DNA from: Dorea phocaeensis
GTDB taxonomy: Bacteria > Bacillota > Clostridia > Lachnospirales > Lachnospiraceae
Length of the DNA stretch: 64,000 nt
Direction of reading: 5' to 3'
Assembly (NCBI RefSeq): GCF_900240315.1
Contig: NZ_OEPZ01000004.1
Location: forward strand, 1-64,000
The notes below the pieces were generated by a model, which searched no databases, was not told where the DNA came from, and was given only the letters and a program-made list of their open reading frames with translations. This document shows, one piece after another, positions 25,283-34,555 of this stretch (position 1 is its first letter; each line of letters starts with the position of its first letter). The position numbers and the translations under genes were made by a program.

Positions 25283-25822
25283 ATGTTTTGTAGAAATTGT
25301 GGAAAAGAAATGAATGAGACACAAAAGTTCTGTCCTTATTGCGGACAGAAGGCAGGAGAAGAAACCGCTTATTCATCACCGAATGGCTATCCGCAAACGG
25401 CGGCTGTTGCAAATCAAAGGAAAAGTAAAACGGGGCTCATAGTAGGAATTGTAGCAGCCGTAATTGTACTTATTGTTGTGATCGGAATATTTATTGCCGG
25501 AAATTCGGAGAAAGAAACGTTGAGTTTTAATCTGAGTGTAGTAAATGATACAGGAGTTGATATTTATGCTCTTTATGCTTCGTAGCCAGAAGTAGACGAT
25601 TGGGAAGAAGATATACTTGCAGATGAAGTGCTTTGCGATGGAGATACAATCGATGTAGAGTTTACCGTTACAGAAGATACCCTTGACTGGGATTTTGCTA
25701 TCGAAGATATAGAGGGAAATATTATAGAATTTTATGGATTAAGTTTTGAAGATTGTTCGATAGATGGGGCTACTTTAATCCTGGAATATGATGGGGAAGA
25801 AGGATACGCAACATTATATTAA
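25283..25822 (+). pseudogene. Zinc-ribbon membrane protein 3, interrupted by in-frame TAG
   Basis: The first 100 codons encode a zinc ribbon ('MFCRNCGKEMNETQKFCPYCG'), a membrane helix (about residues 53-73) and the start of an outer domain ('LSFNLSVVNDTGVDIYALYAS'). A TAG at 25583-25585 follows. The same frame then stays open for 78 more codons ('PEVDDWEEDILADEVLCDGD' onwards, to ATLY) up to a TAA, and the continuation reads as the natural rest of the domain. Without the TAG it would be a 179-aa protein. Either a recent nonsense mutation truncated it or the TAG is read through. A start for the second half alone (ATG 25628) has no ribosome site. Confidence 0.8.
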
Positions 25823-25862
25823 AAATGAAAAAAATAGTAGAAAGAAATAGGAGGAAAGAAAC

Positions 25863-26198
25863 ATGGCAAGATTTTGTAGTAATTGCGGGAGAGCTTTACA
25901 AGAAGGAGAGGTGTGTAATTGCAGGCAGGTAAATATGGGAACTGGACAGGCAACTGGACAGGCGAATGGACAGCAGAATAATCCTAATATGGGTTATTAT
26001 CAACCATACACACCAAAGAAGGCAGGGATTCCTAAATTGCTTGTTCCAATTGGCCAGACGGTTACAGGCGGTGTTTTGATATTATTTGGATTAATAACAG
26101 GGGGCTGGGATTGGTCCTATATCTCTTATGTTACAGGTGCAGGCTTTTTATTGACTGGAATATGTGGAATTATTGAAGAAAGAAAAAGTAGGAAATAG
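25863..26198 (+). CDS. Zinc-ribbon membrane protein 4
   Basis: This 111-aa protein has an N-terminal ribbon with one CxxC pair plus CNC ('RFCSNCGRALQEGEVCNCRQ'), a Gly/Gln/Asn-rich linker with three repeats of GQA/GQ, and two hydrophobic segments (about residues 60-80 and 85-103). AGGAGG lies upstream. It is followed after 2 bp by the next zinc-ribbon gene. Function unknown. Confidence 0.7.
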   Translation: MARFCSNCGRALQEGEVCNCRQVNMGTGQATGQANGQQNNPNMGYYQPYTPKKAGIPKLLVPIGQTVTGGVLILFGLITGGWDWSYISYVTGAGFLLTGICGIIEERKSRK

Positions 26199-26200
26199 AT

Positions 26201-27238
26201 ATGAAGTACTGTGAAGAATGCGGAGCAAAATTACAAGATAATGAGAACTTTTGTTCGGAATGTGGAGCAAAATGCAGTGAAAATCTTATTGTGGATGATA
26301 AGGGAGAAGTAGAAAGTAATAAGGGAGAAGTAGAAAGTAATAACGGTGGCAAAAAAAGGAAGAGGTCATTGGTAATTATTATTGTAGTTGCAGTAGTGGC
26401 TGCAATAAGTGCGCTGGGATATTTTGCTATTTATCCCAAAGTTATGGACTATCTTCAAGACAAAGAAGATCAAAAAGCGGCGCAGAAAGTTATTCATTTG
26501 ATTGATTCATTGGATGAAAAGAAAATCACAGCAGATTCTGAAAAAGATTTAGATCATATTAAGACAGAATATGATGCTTTAAGTAAAAAACAGAAAAAGC
26601 TGGTTGATAACTATGATGATTTGAAAGATGCCTATAAGCGATTGGACGAAGTACAGGATCAAAAAGCGGCAGACAGCATAGTGACAGCAATTGATGAAAT
26701 TGATAAGGATAGTCTTACTGCTAGTGATACATCTGTACAAGCTGTCAGGGATAAATATAATGAGCTATCTGAAGCACAAAAGAAATTGGTAACGAATATC
26801 AATACGTTGGAAGAGTATGAGCAGCTGGTACAGACGAAAAAAGCAGAAGAGGAAGCGAAGAAAGCAAAAGAACAAGAAACACAGGCACAGAAAGTAAAAG
26901 TCCTTGAAACATTTGAAAACTTAAAGTTTTATGAGGGCGTATGGGGAGATTTTGGTGCGCATGTAAATCAATATCAAGGTATGGTAGAGAGTGCAATTAA
27001 AAATTCGATTTCTCTTTCTAATTATTTTGGAGACGTGAATAATGTATATATGGTATTAGAATTGCGAGTGATGAATGATGATGTTTTAGCAAATGGGCTA
27101 ACAGCTTATAATCAAATATATACGATTTATTTTGAAGGACCGAGTGTGACCGGAACGGGAGGAGCAAGACATTTAGAGTGCACAGTAAGCAGTCCAAATG
27201 GAACGAGTCTGGCATATAATGAGATTTCGTATTATTAA
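26201..27238 (+). CDS. Zinc-ribbon membrane protein 5 with tandem helical repeats
   Basis: This 345-aa protein has an N-terminal zinc ribbon ('KYCEECGAKLQDNENFCSECG'), a short GEVESN duplication (about residues 34-47), and a membrane helix (about 56-77). Two tandem helical repeats of about 65 residues follow, each ending in LS-x-x-QKKLV ('DALSKKQKKLVDNY' and 'NELSEAQKKLVTNI'), then a coiled Lys/Glu segment and a C-terminal domain of about 110 residues. The topology resembles TcaA/YvbJ-like envelope proteins, where the ribbon faces the cytoplasm and the rest the wall. It is the last gene of the row and is followed by a terminator. Confidence 0.72.
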   Translation: MKYCEECGAKLQDNENFCSECGAKCSENLIVDDKGEVESNKGEVESNNGGKKRKRSLVIIIVVAVVAAISALGYFAIYPKVMDYLQDKEDQKAAQKVIHLIDSLDEKKITADSEKDLDHIKTEYDALSKKQKKLVDNYDDLKDAYKRLDEVQDQKAADSIVTAIDEIDKDSLTASDTSVQAVRDKYNELSEAQKKLVTNINTLEEYEQLVQTKKAEEEAKKAKEQETQAQKVKVLETFENLKFYEGVWGDFGAHVNQYQGMVESAIKNSISLSNYFGDVNNVYMVLELRVMNDDVLANGLTAYNQIYTIYFEGPSVTGTGGARHLECTVSSPNGTSLAYNEISYY

Positions 27239-27289
27239 TTGGAGTTAATGGGCGATAAGAAGTTTGATAATTGTTTTTTTGAAAAGGAT

Positions 27290-27325
27290 AAAAAGAGATT
27301 TCTTGTGTGAGATCTCTTTTTTTTT
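27290..27325 (+). terminator. Terminator after the zinc-ribbon cluster
   Basis: AAAAAGAGAT and ATCTCTTTTT flank a 12-base loop, followed by more T. Confidence 0.82.
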
Positions 27326-27347
27326 GCGACTTATTGGGGAACCATAC

Positions 27348-27375
27348 TTGTATAAACAATAGTTCGTGCTATAAT
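27348..27375 (+). promoter_or_regulatory. Promoter of the pilus operon
   Basis: TTGTAT (27348-27353), 16 bp, TATAAT (27370-27375). About 165 nt of leader follow before the adhesin start. I see no known riboswitch in that leader. Confidence 0.65.
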
Positions 27376-27542
27376 ATATATAATAAACAGACGGATTATA
27401 TAGAGAAAAATGTCAAATGGCATCGTAGTATGTAGGGGAACTTGGCAGATGGAATCTCTATGGGATGAGTTTAGCGTCGAAATATAAGTAATTAGAAAGA
27501 TTTAATTTTCAAAAAAACTTGAGGATATAAGGAGGAAGGAAT

Positions 27543-30500
27543 GTGAAAAAGAAAAATGCGTGGCTCCGATGGATAGCATGGGGGCTTATACTTGTTATGG
27601 GTATAAGTGGTATTGGGACAACGGTTTTAACAGCAGCAGAGCCTTCTGCGGAAGAAAGAGAAATGTTGAAAGAAACCGATGGAGCTGCTGAGAGCGCAGA
27701 GATGTTTGCAGAAGGTGAAGGAACGACAGAGGACGGAATGATGCCGGAAGGAGAATCCCCTTTAGGGGAAGAACAACCGTCGGAAGAAGTTCCACCTTCA
27801 GTAGAACCAGCTGCCCCGGAAGGATCACAGACACCGGAGGGAGAAGGTCAGGCGGAAGAAGGATTACCATCAGATAGCGAAGGCTTAACAGACAGTGAAG
27901 TGCCGTCAGAGCAGCAGAATGCAAAGATGGATTCCCCGCAGAATGCAGCGAATGTAACACCGGAGACTTATGAAGAGAAACAGGATTACAATCTTGACTT
28001 CTATATTATTTATGAAGGAAAGAAGCTTAAGCTTCAAACAAATGGAATTTCCGGTGTTAAGACGTGGACGCAAGGAAGAAAGACATATCATGGAATTTCT
28101 TTGGATGATCTTATGTCAGTATATGGAGAGTTTGGATTTGCCAAAGGAAGTGATGGTCAATATCCAAATGCGTCTAAGAAGTTTGTGTCTGCCAATAGAT
28201 GGAAAAACGGAATAGAATATGGAACTGTTTATGAGGATCCGGATTCTGGAAAAACATATGTTTCCTATAATGATGGGGTGGATAAGAAGAGTGTCCCTGT
28301 AGATATTTATTATCTTCCGGAGGGAAAGGGAGCATACCTAACACTAGCGTCGGCCGTAAAAAGAGATAACTCCTTTTATTCTGTAGAGGTAAAGGGGGAA
28401 GGACAGGATCAGATTCATTATGCACTGTATCAAACAACATTTGAACAGTCAGTATCTAATTATAATCCGACCATTCCGGAACAGACGGATCAGATTGAAT
28501 GGACCTGTGTCGGAAGCGATGATGTGGATGTAGATGGAACGTTAGAGGCAGAAAATAAAACGAAGTTTGTGTTGAATAAGATTGAGCGGTCTTATGTGAT
28601 TCAAAGAGCGGACAAGACTGCGTTTGACATTCAGTTTTATATATATGTGGACAATGAGATTCGGCAGCTGCCAAGTGATTCCTTGAAAGAGGTGTATCAG
28701 TGGAATAATAATGGTGAGTGCTATGTTTCCGTAGATGATCTGGCAGAGATTTATAAAGAATATGGAATGAAAGCGACGGATACACAATATGGAAAATATT
28801 TCCCATATACGGTGCGCGGTGGAAAGACATTGGCACATGCTGGAATGAAGACTTGCAAAGGAAAGCAATATGTATCCTATACCTTGACGAATCAGAGTAG
28901 TACGGTACCAACAGACATTTATTATATGCCAAAGGGAGCGGAAAAATCTGAGAAGGTTCCGGAAGATGTGGTAGATGGAGATGGAACGGTTACCTCATCG
29001 GTTGCAGATCAGTTAAAATCCAATAAACACAGCTTTTATTCGATGACGGTATTGCAGCTGGATGGTTCTCAGACAGTTACTTATCATAAGAAAGGGGATA
29101 ATGTTACCGTTTCGGTTGACCCTGGAGAGTCAAAGGCGGATGAATGGCTTTGCGCTAGTGAAGACGGGAAAAAGACGATACCGGCAGTGGAGAATGCGCA
29201 GGAACAAAAATTAGAATTTACAGTTCAACAGATCGAACAGCCATATACGATTGCATGCAATACCTTTGCTCCAGAGACATTAAATATTAAGTTCTATACA
29301 TTTGTAGATTATGAGAGATATAACGTCGTTCAAAAAGATATTCCTGTGCTGAAAGATACAGAGACGGATAAAGGAACTACTTACTATTATATTTCTAATA
29401 AAGTATTACAGGAAGAATTGGAAAAATTCCATTATGATGGATCTATCTTAAACGGAAAGAGTGAGAGATTTTATTATTCCAAGAGAGATTATGATACGAT
29501 TCACAATGCGGGGAAATATACGCAAAACAATCTGGACTGTATCTATATAGGAAAAACAGGACAGCCAATGGATGTGTATTATCTCCCGGATGGTCAGAAT
29601 GCACCGATTCTGAATGTAAAGACACTGATGGAATATCACGATAATCGGTATAATGGCTTTTACAGTGTAACAGTGCAGGATGAGAAGGGACAGGTTTATA
29701 GCCCTACAGCATTAGAGAATCTCCCGGCGATTGACTTTGTGGCGAGAAAATCAACGCTGACAAGAACGGTAAGTACAGAGCCGCTTGCAGAAGGAGAAAC
29801 GAAAGATGTGAACTGGGAATGCCGAAAGGAAGATGGATCACCTTCTGGTATTACTGGAGTAAAGGATGAAGCAAATAGAGAAATGAGTTTTACCATTTCA
29901 GGAGATGCTGCGGTAAGACCTTATGTGATTGTTCCGGATAATACGGCAAAACCAGCAGAAGAAAAAGAGGCCAATATTAGTTTCTATGTGTTTATCGATG
30001 GGGACTATCGGCTTGTGAAAAACATCAATGCGACTCAGTATTACATAACAGAAGAAAACAGTGGGCGAAGCAGTCGGTATTATCTAAGAGCAGGAGAGGA
30101 TGATACGATCTCCCAGATCTATAAAGAGTTTGGCTTCAAACCGGAAAAACTGGAGCCGGGATCGGATAGAAAAGAAAAGATCTTATTTGGATATGCGACG
30201 GACAGCCGGGTATTTGTACAACATCCTTATAAAGATAAAGATGGAACATGGTATATTCCTGTTTTGAAAAATGGGAATGATGTGTCGGTGTATTACTTCT
30301 CAAATCCTAACCCGTTGAATCCAGACAGAATTGAAAACTATTTTGACCGTTTGACGGGTCTGTCAGCCCAGATTGGTGTTGCCGGGCGCAAGTTTGATGA
30401 GGAGGGAAGTTTCCACCTTGTAGAAGTAATTGATCCAATGGATTTGACAGAAGGTAAAGCAGTTTTAAGACAGTATGTGCCTCATGGAGATGACTATAAA

Positions 30501-33500
30501 GTAGAAGTACCTAAGAAGGCGACGAAGGAAGGGGAGTATCAGGGAAAAGATATTGTCTGGAGTTGTACGTCGAATGACAGAGATGCGCCGGATATTTATC
30601 CACAGTCATCGGGAGCAGATATATTAGCCTTTCATATGTCAAAGATCGGTTCTTCTTATCAGATTGTCGCAGATAAGCCGCAGGAGCCGGGCACAGTGAG
30701 GATTGTCTATGATACGACCCGGTATATGAAGAAGATGCCGAAAGAAGCGAAGATGACGCCACAGGTTCAGAATAAGACAAGATTTATTGAAGATATTCCT
30801 GTAGATGAAGTTTCAAACTATAAGATAAAATCACCATATCCGCTGACCTATGACCATGAGGATAATAATAGTAAAGAGCTGGAGCAGTATGAATTTGATC
30901 ATTGGGATTATAAGAATGCATCTGGTCGTTGGAAGGAGTGCGATGCCGAGATTAATATTTCGGATATTTATAAGGATACGCAGCGGCCGATTGTGTTTTA
31001 TGCATCCTGGAGTCGGGTAAGTGATATAAGCCGTAGGCAGGTACAGTTTTATATTTGTAAATCGGCAATGCCAGAAGATGGATCGATTCCGCTGCCGTCA
31101 GTGAATGAACAGGATTACACAAGTGCAGTTGCCGTAGCAAACTGCAATGTGAAGGCAAGCCGTGTAAAAGATGTGCCGGTACTGGGGAATAAGAATCCAA
31201 GTTCGTGGGATCAGTATGCGGAAGGCCATAAGAGTGTAATGAAACTTTTGCAGGGAACAAAGGCGGACGAAGGCTATAAAGGAGATGAAGATTACGTATA
31301 CAAATTGGATCGAATTCCTTCGGACGAAGAAGTGTTCCAGACGATACGTGAAAGTGGACGAAAGATCCGTATCGGACAAAAGGAGATTCCTTCTTCTCAG
31401 CTAGATACAGAATTTTTTACGATTTATTGGTATTCTTTCAAGGGTGTAGCGGCAGACGGCTGGCATATTGATGGACGAATTGTAGCTAAAAATGGTTATC
31501 TTACAGTAAAGAAAGACTTTGTTGGAGCTCCGGAAGTTATAGAAGAGATCAAACAGAATTATTATATGAGTATCGATGAGGATGCAACCTTCTCGGATGG
31601 GACACCTCAGCCACCGGCATTTCATCAGCATATGAAGCTGGTACTTCCAACAGAGGAAGGTCAGCAGCCGGCAGCGGATAATGCACCAGAACAGATAGTA
31701 GGAACGTGGGATGACGAAACGCATACAAGCTGTACTTGGATTGTGAAAGCAGATCCATTCTGGAAGTACACGTTAAAAGAGTATAATTATCAGCCGTCTC
31801 AACCGAACGTACAATTTTCGGGGTGGTATAACGTTCATAATTCCCATGAAGCGGGAGAAAATGTAAATACTTGGGAATTATATCCGGAAAGCGGAATTAA
31901 ATTTACAGGACGTGGATTGGGACGTGGCGGGGAATCGCTTACCATTGAACTGGAAAATCGTTATCAAGAACCGGGGGTTCTTACCCTAAATAAATTTGAT
32001 GCTATTACAGGACAAGGAATGGAAGAGATTACATTTGATGTCATGGTAGACGGGAATAAAAAAGATTCGGTTACCACAGATAAAAATGGTATTGCAGAAC
32101 TCCCTGTTTTGCTGCAGGATGACTCGGGCAATAATCGTGTAGCTACGGAGACTTATCTGTTGAGGGAAACGAATGTGCCGGTTGGCTATATTGATCCGGG
32201 AGACATTGAAATCAAGGTTGATATTAAAGACGGGGCGTTCCAAATCGTATCTGCAAAGTTGGTTGACAGAAAGGCGGAAGGCTCACAAGACGGAGTTGCG
32301 GCACCTGAAGATGGAAAAATTGATGGGAAAGAAGTATTGACACTTCGAGGAGCAACGAGTCTAAATATCCGAAATTTCCCAAAAAGCAGCAGTCTGCATA
32401 TTAAAAAGACATGGGAAAACAGAAATGATGCACTGACTGAAAAACAGGTAAAGGTACGTTTGTACAGAGATGGGGTATCCACAGGTCAGGACTTTATCCT
32501 GGATGAGGAGAATGGATGGCAGTGTACAATTGATAAAGTACCATTGTTTGTGGATCAGAAACCGGTACAGTATAAGATAGAAGAGATTGAAATCGGTAAA
32601 ACCCATTATTCGCCGGAATTTGGTGATGGATTCCTATACTACGAAGTGGTTTATCCGGAAATCGTATACAAGGATAAAAGTGATCAGCTTGTAAACCCGA
32701 CAAATGAGCAGGAATTCAAAACAATTGAGAAGATCGAGTTGGAAGTTCAGAATCTGCATTTTAATATGGCAGAGCGGAGCATCTTAAAGACGGATGATCT
32801 TCCAAGAAAACGTTTGGAAGGTGCGAAGTTCATGTTGTATGAGGTGCCGTATAAAGATGGTACTTCAGAATATGTAGATGATAAAGCTTATACTGTAGAA
32901 TACCAGAAGGGCCAGACCAATGATAAAGTGACCCTGAAAAAGGATGGGGTGGAGTGTACACCAATCCAAGATACGGAATTTAAGACGGATCAGAAGGGTA
33001 TGCTTCATATACCGGATCATGTTGCAAATGGCAGATATTGGATGGTAGAGTCTTCTACCCCATACAAGGGAGATATTAGTAAAACACAATACAAGGATAA
33101 CCTGGCTTTGTATATGGTGGATGTAGAAGATGAGATTCTCTTCTTATATGAGAGAGATCCGAAGACACAGGAATGGAAACCACTTACGGATAGACATATC
33201 GTCAATCATCCGCAAAAGGGTGGAGTTACGGTTCGCATTAAAAAAGAAGTAACCGGTCCTTTTGGTGAAAGAAATAAGCCGTTCAAGATGAAGATAGCAT
33301 ATCAGGAAGATGGTATGCAGATGAACAAACAAATAAACGCTTCTCTTAAGGATGGCGATATGGTTACGATAGAACATGTAGCGCTTGGTTCTGTTCTGAA
33401 AGTGACAGAAACGGTAGACACTGTCAAATATGATGTGTCAATTTCAAGGAAAAATCAAAATGGAGATTCTTTGCAGAAAGTTGACGCAGAAGAAAATGAC

Positions 33501-33704
33501 AATGAAGCTGTTATGGAGTATTCGATTAATGGAACACCGGGAGATGTGATTGAACTCGAGATCACAAATAAAAATCAAGAGGATGCAACACTAAATACAG
33601 GTATTGATTTAGATCAGAAGCTGTATGTAGGAATGTTGATCATCATAAGTATTATGTCCGCCCTGTTTTTCTGGGGAAGGAAGAAGAGAGTTATTAGAGA
33701 ATAA
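27543..33704 (+). CDS. Giant pilus tip/ancillary adhesin with sortase signal
   Basis: This 2053-aa surface protein has a signal peptide (about 1-32, cleavage near LTAAE) and an acidic Pro/Glu/Ser-rich stalk (about 33-145). Four related modules of roughly 200 residues (about 150-1070) follow, each with an 'FY-x-x-VD' strand, a 'YVSVDDLAEIYKEYG'-like helix and a 'PVDIYYLP'-like strand. After them come an InlB-B-like repeat ('FDHWDYKNASGRWKE' to 'FYASWS'), Cna-B/SpaA-type isopeptide modules ('GVLTLNKFDAITGQGMEE', 'SLHIKKTWENRNDAL', 'LEGAKFMLYEVPY') and a final 'VTVRIKKEVTGPFGERNKPF' domain. The end is a non-canonical sorting signal TLNTG, hydrophobic helix and basic tail. The GTG start follows AAGGAGGAAGG. 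It occupies the position of Cpa in streptococcal FCT-3 pili. Confidence 0.88.
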   Translation: MKKKNAWLRWIAWGLILVMGISGIGTTVLTAAEPSAEEREMLKETDGAAESAEMFAEGEGTTEDGMMPEGESPLGEEQPSEEVPPSVEPAAPEGSQTPEGEGQAEEGLPSDSEGLTDSEVPSEQQNAKMDSPQNAANVTPETYEEKQDYNLDFYIIYEGKKLKLQTNGISGVKTWTQGRKTYHGISLDDLMSVYGEFGFAKGSDGQYPNASKKFVSANRWKNGIEYGTVYEDPDSGKTYVSYNDGVDKKSVPVDIYYLPEGKGAYLTLASAVKRDNSFYSVEVKGEGQDQIHYALYQTTFEQSVSNYNPTIPEQTDQIEWTCVGSDDVDVDGTLEAENKTKFVLNKIERSYVIQRADKTAFDIQFYIYVDNEIRQLPSDSLKEVYQWNNNGECYVSVDDLAEIYKEYGMKATDTQYGKYFPYTVRGGKTLAHAGMKTCKGKQYVSYTLTNQSSTVPTDIYYMPKGAEKSEKVPEDVVDGDGTVTSSVADQLKSNKHSFYSMTVLQLDGSQTVTYHKKGDNVTVSVDPGESKADEWLCASEDGKKTIPAVENAQEQKLEFTVQQIEQPYTIACNTFAPETLNIKFYTFVDYERYNVVQKDIPVLKDTETDKGTTYYYISNKVLQEELEKFHYDGSILNGKSERFYYSKRDYDTIHNAGKYTQNNLDCIYIGKTGQPMDVYYLPDGQNAPILNVKTLMEYHDNRYNGFYSVTVQDEKGQVYSPTALENLPAIDFVARKSTLTRTVSTEPLAEGETKDVNWECRKEDGSPSGITGVKDEANREMSFTISGDAAVRPYVIVPDNTAKPAEEKEANISFYVFIDGDYRLVKNINATQYYITEENSGRSSRYYLRAGEDDTISQIYKEFGFKPEKLEPGSDRKEKILFGYATDSRVFVQHPYKDKDGTWYIPVLKNGNDVSVYYFSNPNPLNPDRIENYFDRLTGLSAQIGVAGRKFDEEGSFHLVEVIDPMDLTEGKAVLRQYVPHGDDYKVEVPKKATKEGEYQGKDIVWSCTSNDRDAPDIYPQSSGADILAFHMSKIGSSYQIVADKPQEPGTVRIVYDTTRYMKKMPKEAKMTPQVQNKTRFIEDIPVDEVSNYKIKSPYPLTYDHEDNNSKELEQYEFDHWDYKNASGRWKECDAEINISDIYKDTQRPIVFYASWSRVSDISRRQVQFYICKSAMPEDGSIPLPSVNEQDYTSAVAVANCNVKASRVKDVPVLGNKNPSSWDQYAEGHKSVMKLLQGTKADEGYKGDEDYVYKLDRIPSDEEVFQTIRESGRKIRIGQKEIPSSQLDTEFFTIYWYSFKGVAADGWHIDGRIVAKNGYLTVKKDFVGAPEVIEEIKQNYYMSIDEDATFSDGTPQPPAFHQHMKLVLPTEEGQQPAADNAPEQIVGTWDDETHTSCTWIVKADPFWKYTLKEYNYQPSQPNVQFSGWYNVHNSHEAGENVNTWELYPESGIKFTGRGLGRGGESLTIELENRYQEPGVLTLNKFDAITGQGMEEITFDVMVDGNKKDSVTTDKNGIAELPVLLQDDSGNNRVATETYLLRETNVPVGYIDPGDIEIKVDIKDGAFQIVSAKLVDRKAEGSQDGVAAPEDGKIDGKEVLTLRGATSLNIRNFPKSSSLHIKKTWENRNDALTEKQVKVRLYRDGVSTGQDFILDEENGWQCTIDKVPLFVDQKPVQYKIEEIEIGKTHYSPEFGDGFLYYEVVYPEIVYKDKSDQLVNPTNEQEFKTIEKIELEVQNLHFNMAERSILKTDDLPRKRLEGAKFMLYEVPYKDGTSEYVDDKAYTVEYQKGQTNDKVTLKKDGVECTPIQDTEFKTDQKGMLHIPDHVANGRYWMVESSTPYKGDISKTQYKDNLALYMVDVEDEILFLYERDPKTQEWKPLTDRHIVNHPQKGGVTVRIKKEVTGPFGERNKPFKMKIAYQEDGMQMNKQINASLKDGDMVTIEHVALGSVLKVTETVDTVKYDVSISRKNQNGDSLQKVDAEENDNEAVMEYSINGTPGDVIELEITNKNQEDATLNTGIDLDQKLYVGMLIIISIMSALFFWGRKKRVIRE

Positions 33705-33723
33705 CGAAAGAGGAGGGAGTGCG

Positions 33724-33963
33724 ATAGATTCAAAACAAAAATCAAGAGAAGATCGGAACAGACAGCAGGAAAATAGGATTGCACTGTACTTAGAACGGTT
33801 AAGGTTCAAAAGAAGACTTTTTGGTGTAGATGAAGCAGATGTCTGGAAGAAAATACAAGAGTTAAATCAGATGTATGAGGAGGCGCTTGTGTGGGAGAGA
33901 AAAAGATACGATCTTCTCTTACAGGAACGAACCGGAAAGTGTGAGGAAGTTTCAGAAAAATGA
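33724..33963 (+). CDS. 79-codon charged helical protein with apparent AUA start
   Basis: The frame is open for 79 codons and stops in an ATGA overlap with the next gene (TGA at 33961-33963). AGGAGGGAG ends 3-4 nt before ATA at 33724, ideal ribosome spacing, but no ATG, GTG or TTG exists in frame upstream and the first in-frame ATG is codon 50. The product is rich in Arg, Glu and Gln and helical, with 'YLERLRFKRRLFGVDEADVW' and 'KKIQELNQMYEEALVWER'. I recognise similar small proteins in Lachnospiraceae but no function. Either AUA is used as start or an original ATG mutated by one base. The overlap suggests that its translation drives that of the SipA-like gene. Confidence 0.7.
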   Translation: MDSKQKSREDRNRQQENRIALYLERLRFKRRLFGVDEADVWKKIQELNQMYEEALVWERKRYDLLLQERTGKCEEVSEK

Positions 33964-34514
33964 AAAAGAAGCATCAAGGTTCAAAAGTAACAGCGGAAGA
34001 GGTCATTAAGTCTCGCAGAAATAAGATTCTTGACCGCAGAGGCTGGGGAGAATTGGGAGTAAGGCTGGCAGGATTAATACTTGTATTTTATATCCTGTTT
34101 TCTAAAGTGTTTATTGTCTGCCAGCTTAACGGAAATGCGATGTTTCCGTCCTTGAAAGATGGGGATCTCGTTTTTGGATTTCGGTTGGAGAACGAAATCC
34201 AAAAAGACGATCTGATCCTGTATGAGATGGACAGAGAAATCTGTGTGTCTAGGGTAGTAGCAAAAGAAACAGATTATGTGGATATGGATGAAGAGGGAAA
34301 ACTGTATGTAAATGGTGCAGTACAATCAGGAGAGATTCTGTACCCTACAGAACCAAAAGAGCTTTTAAAATATCCATATCATGTACCAGAAGGGTATATC
34401 TTTGTTCTTGGAGACTACCGTACAAAAGCTTCTGACAGCAGGGACTTTGGTCCGCTGCCAGAGGAAGCAATAAAGGGCAAGGTGATTACCAGTGTCCGAC
34501 GCAGAGGGTTTTAA
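33960..34514 (+). CDS. SipA-like, catalytically dead signal peptidase (pilin chaperone)
   Basis: This 184-aa protein has a type I signal peptidase fold: a basic N-terminus, one membrane helix (about 37-55), then box B 'LNGNAMFPSLKDGDLV' and boxes C-E through 'GYIFVLGDYRTKASDSRDFGPLP'. The catalytic Ser of the normal G-x-SM-x-P motif is Ala here (GNAM), and the catalytic Lys of the normal KRV motif is Ser ('VSRVVA'). It should therefore not cleave. SipA of the Streptococcus pyogenes FCT pilus locus also lacks both residues and is needed for pilus assembly as a chaperone-like factor. The same position and defect here make that role likely. Confidence 0.85.
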   Translation: MKKKHQGSKVTAEEVIKSRRNKILDRRGWGELGVRLAGLILVFYILFSKVFIVCQLNGNAMFPSLKDGDLVFGFRLENEIQKDDLILYEMDREICVSRVVAKETDYVDMDEEGKLYVNGAVQSGEILYPTEPKELLKYPYHVPEGYIFVLGDYRTKASDSRDFGPLPEEAIKGKVITSVRRRGF

Positions 34515-34555
34515 CTTTGCAGAATCTATTAACATATGATAAAAGGAGAAGAAAT

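Noticed and set aside
22469-27238. Known anti-phage defence system
   Set aside because: No nuclease, TIR, reverse transcriptase, ATPase or other effector was found among the zinc-ribbon and kinase genes.
27376-27542. c-di-GMP or other known riboswitch in the pilus leader
   Set aside because: None of the conserved c-di-GMP-I core sequences are present and I could not fold a recognisable aptamer.
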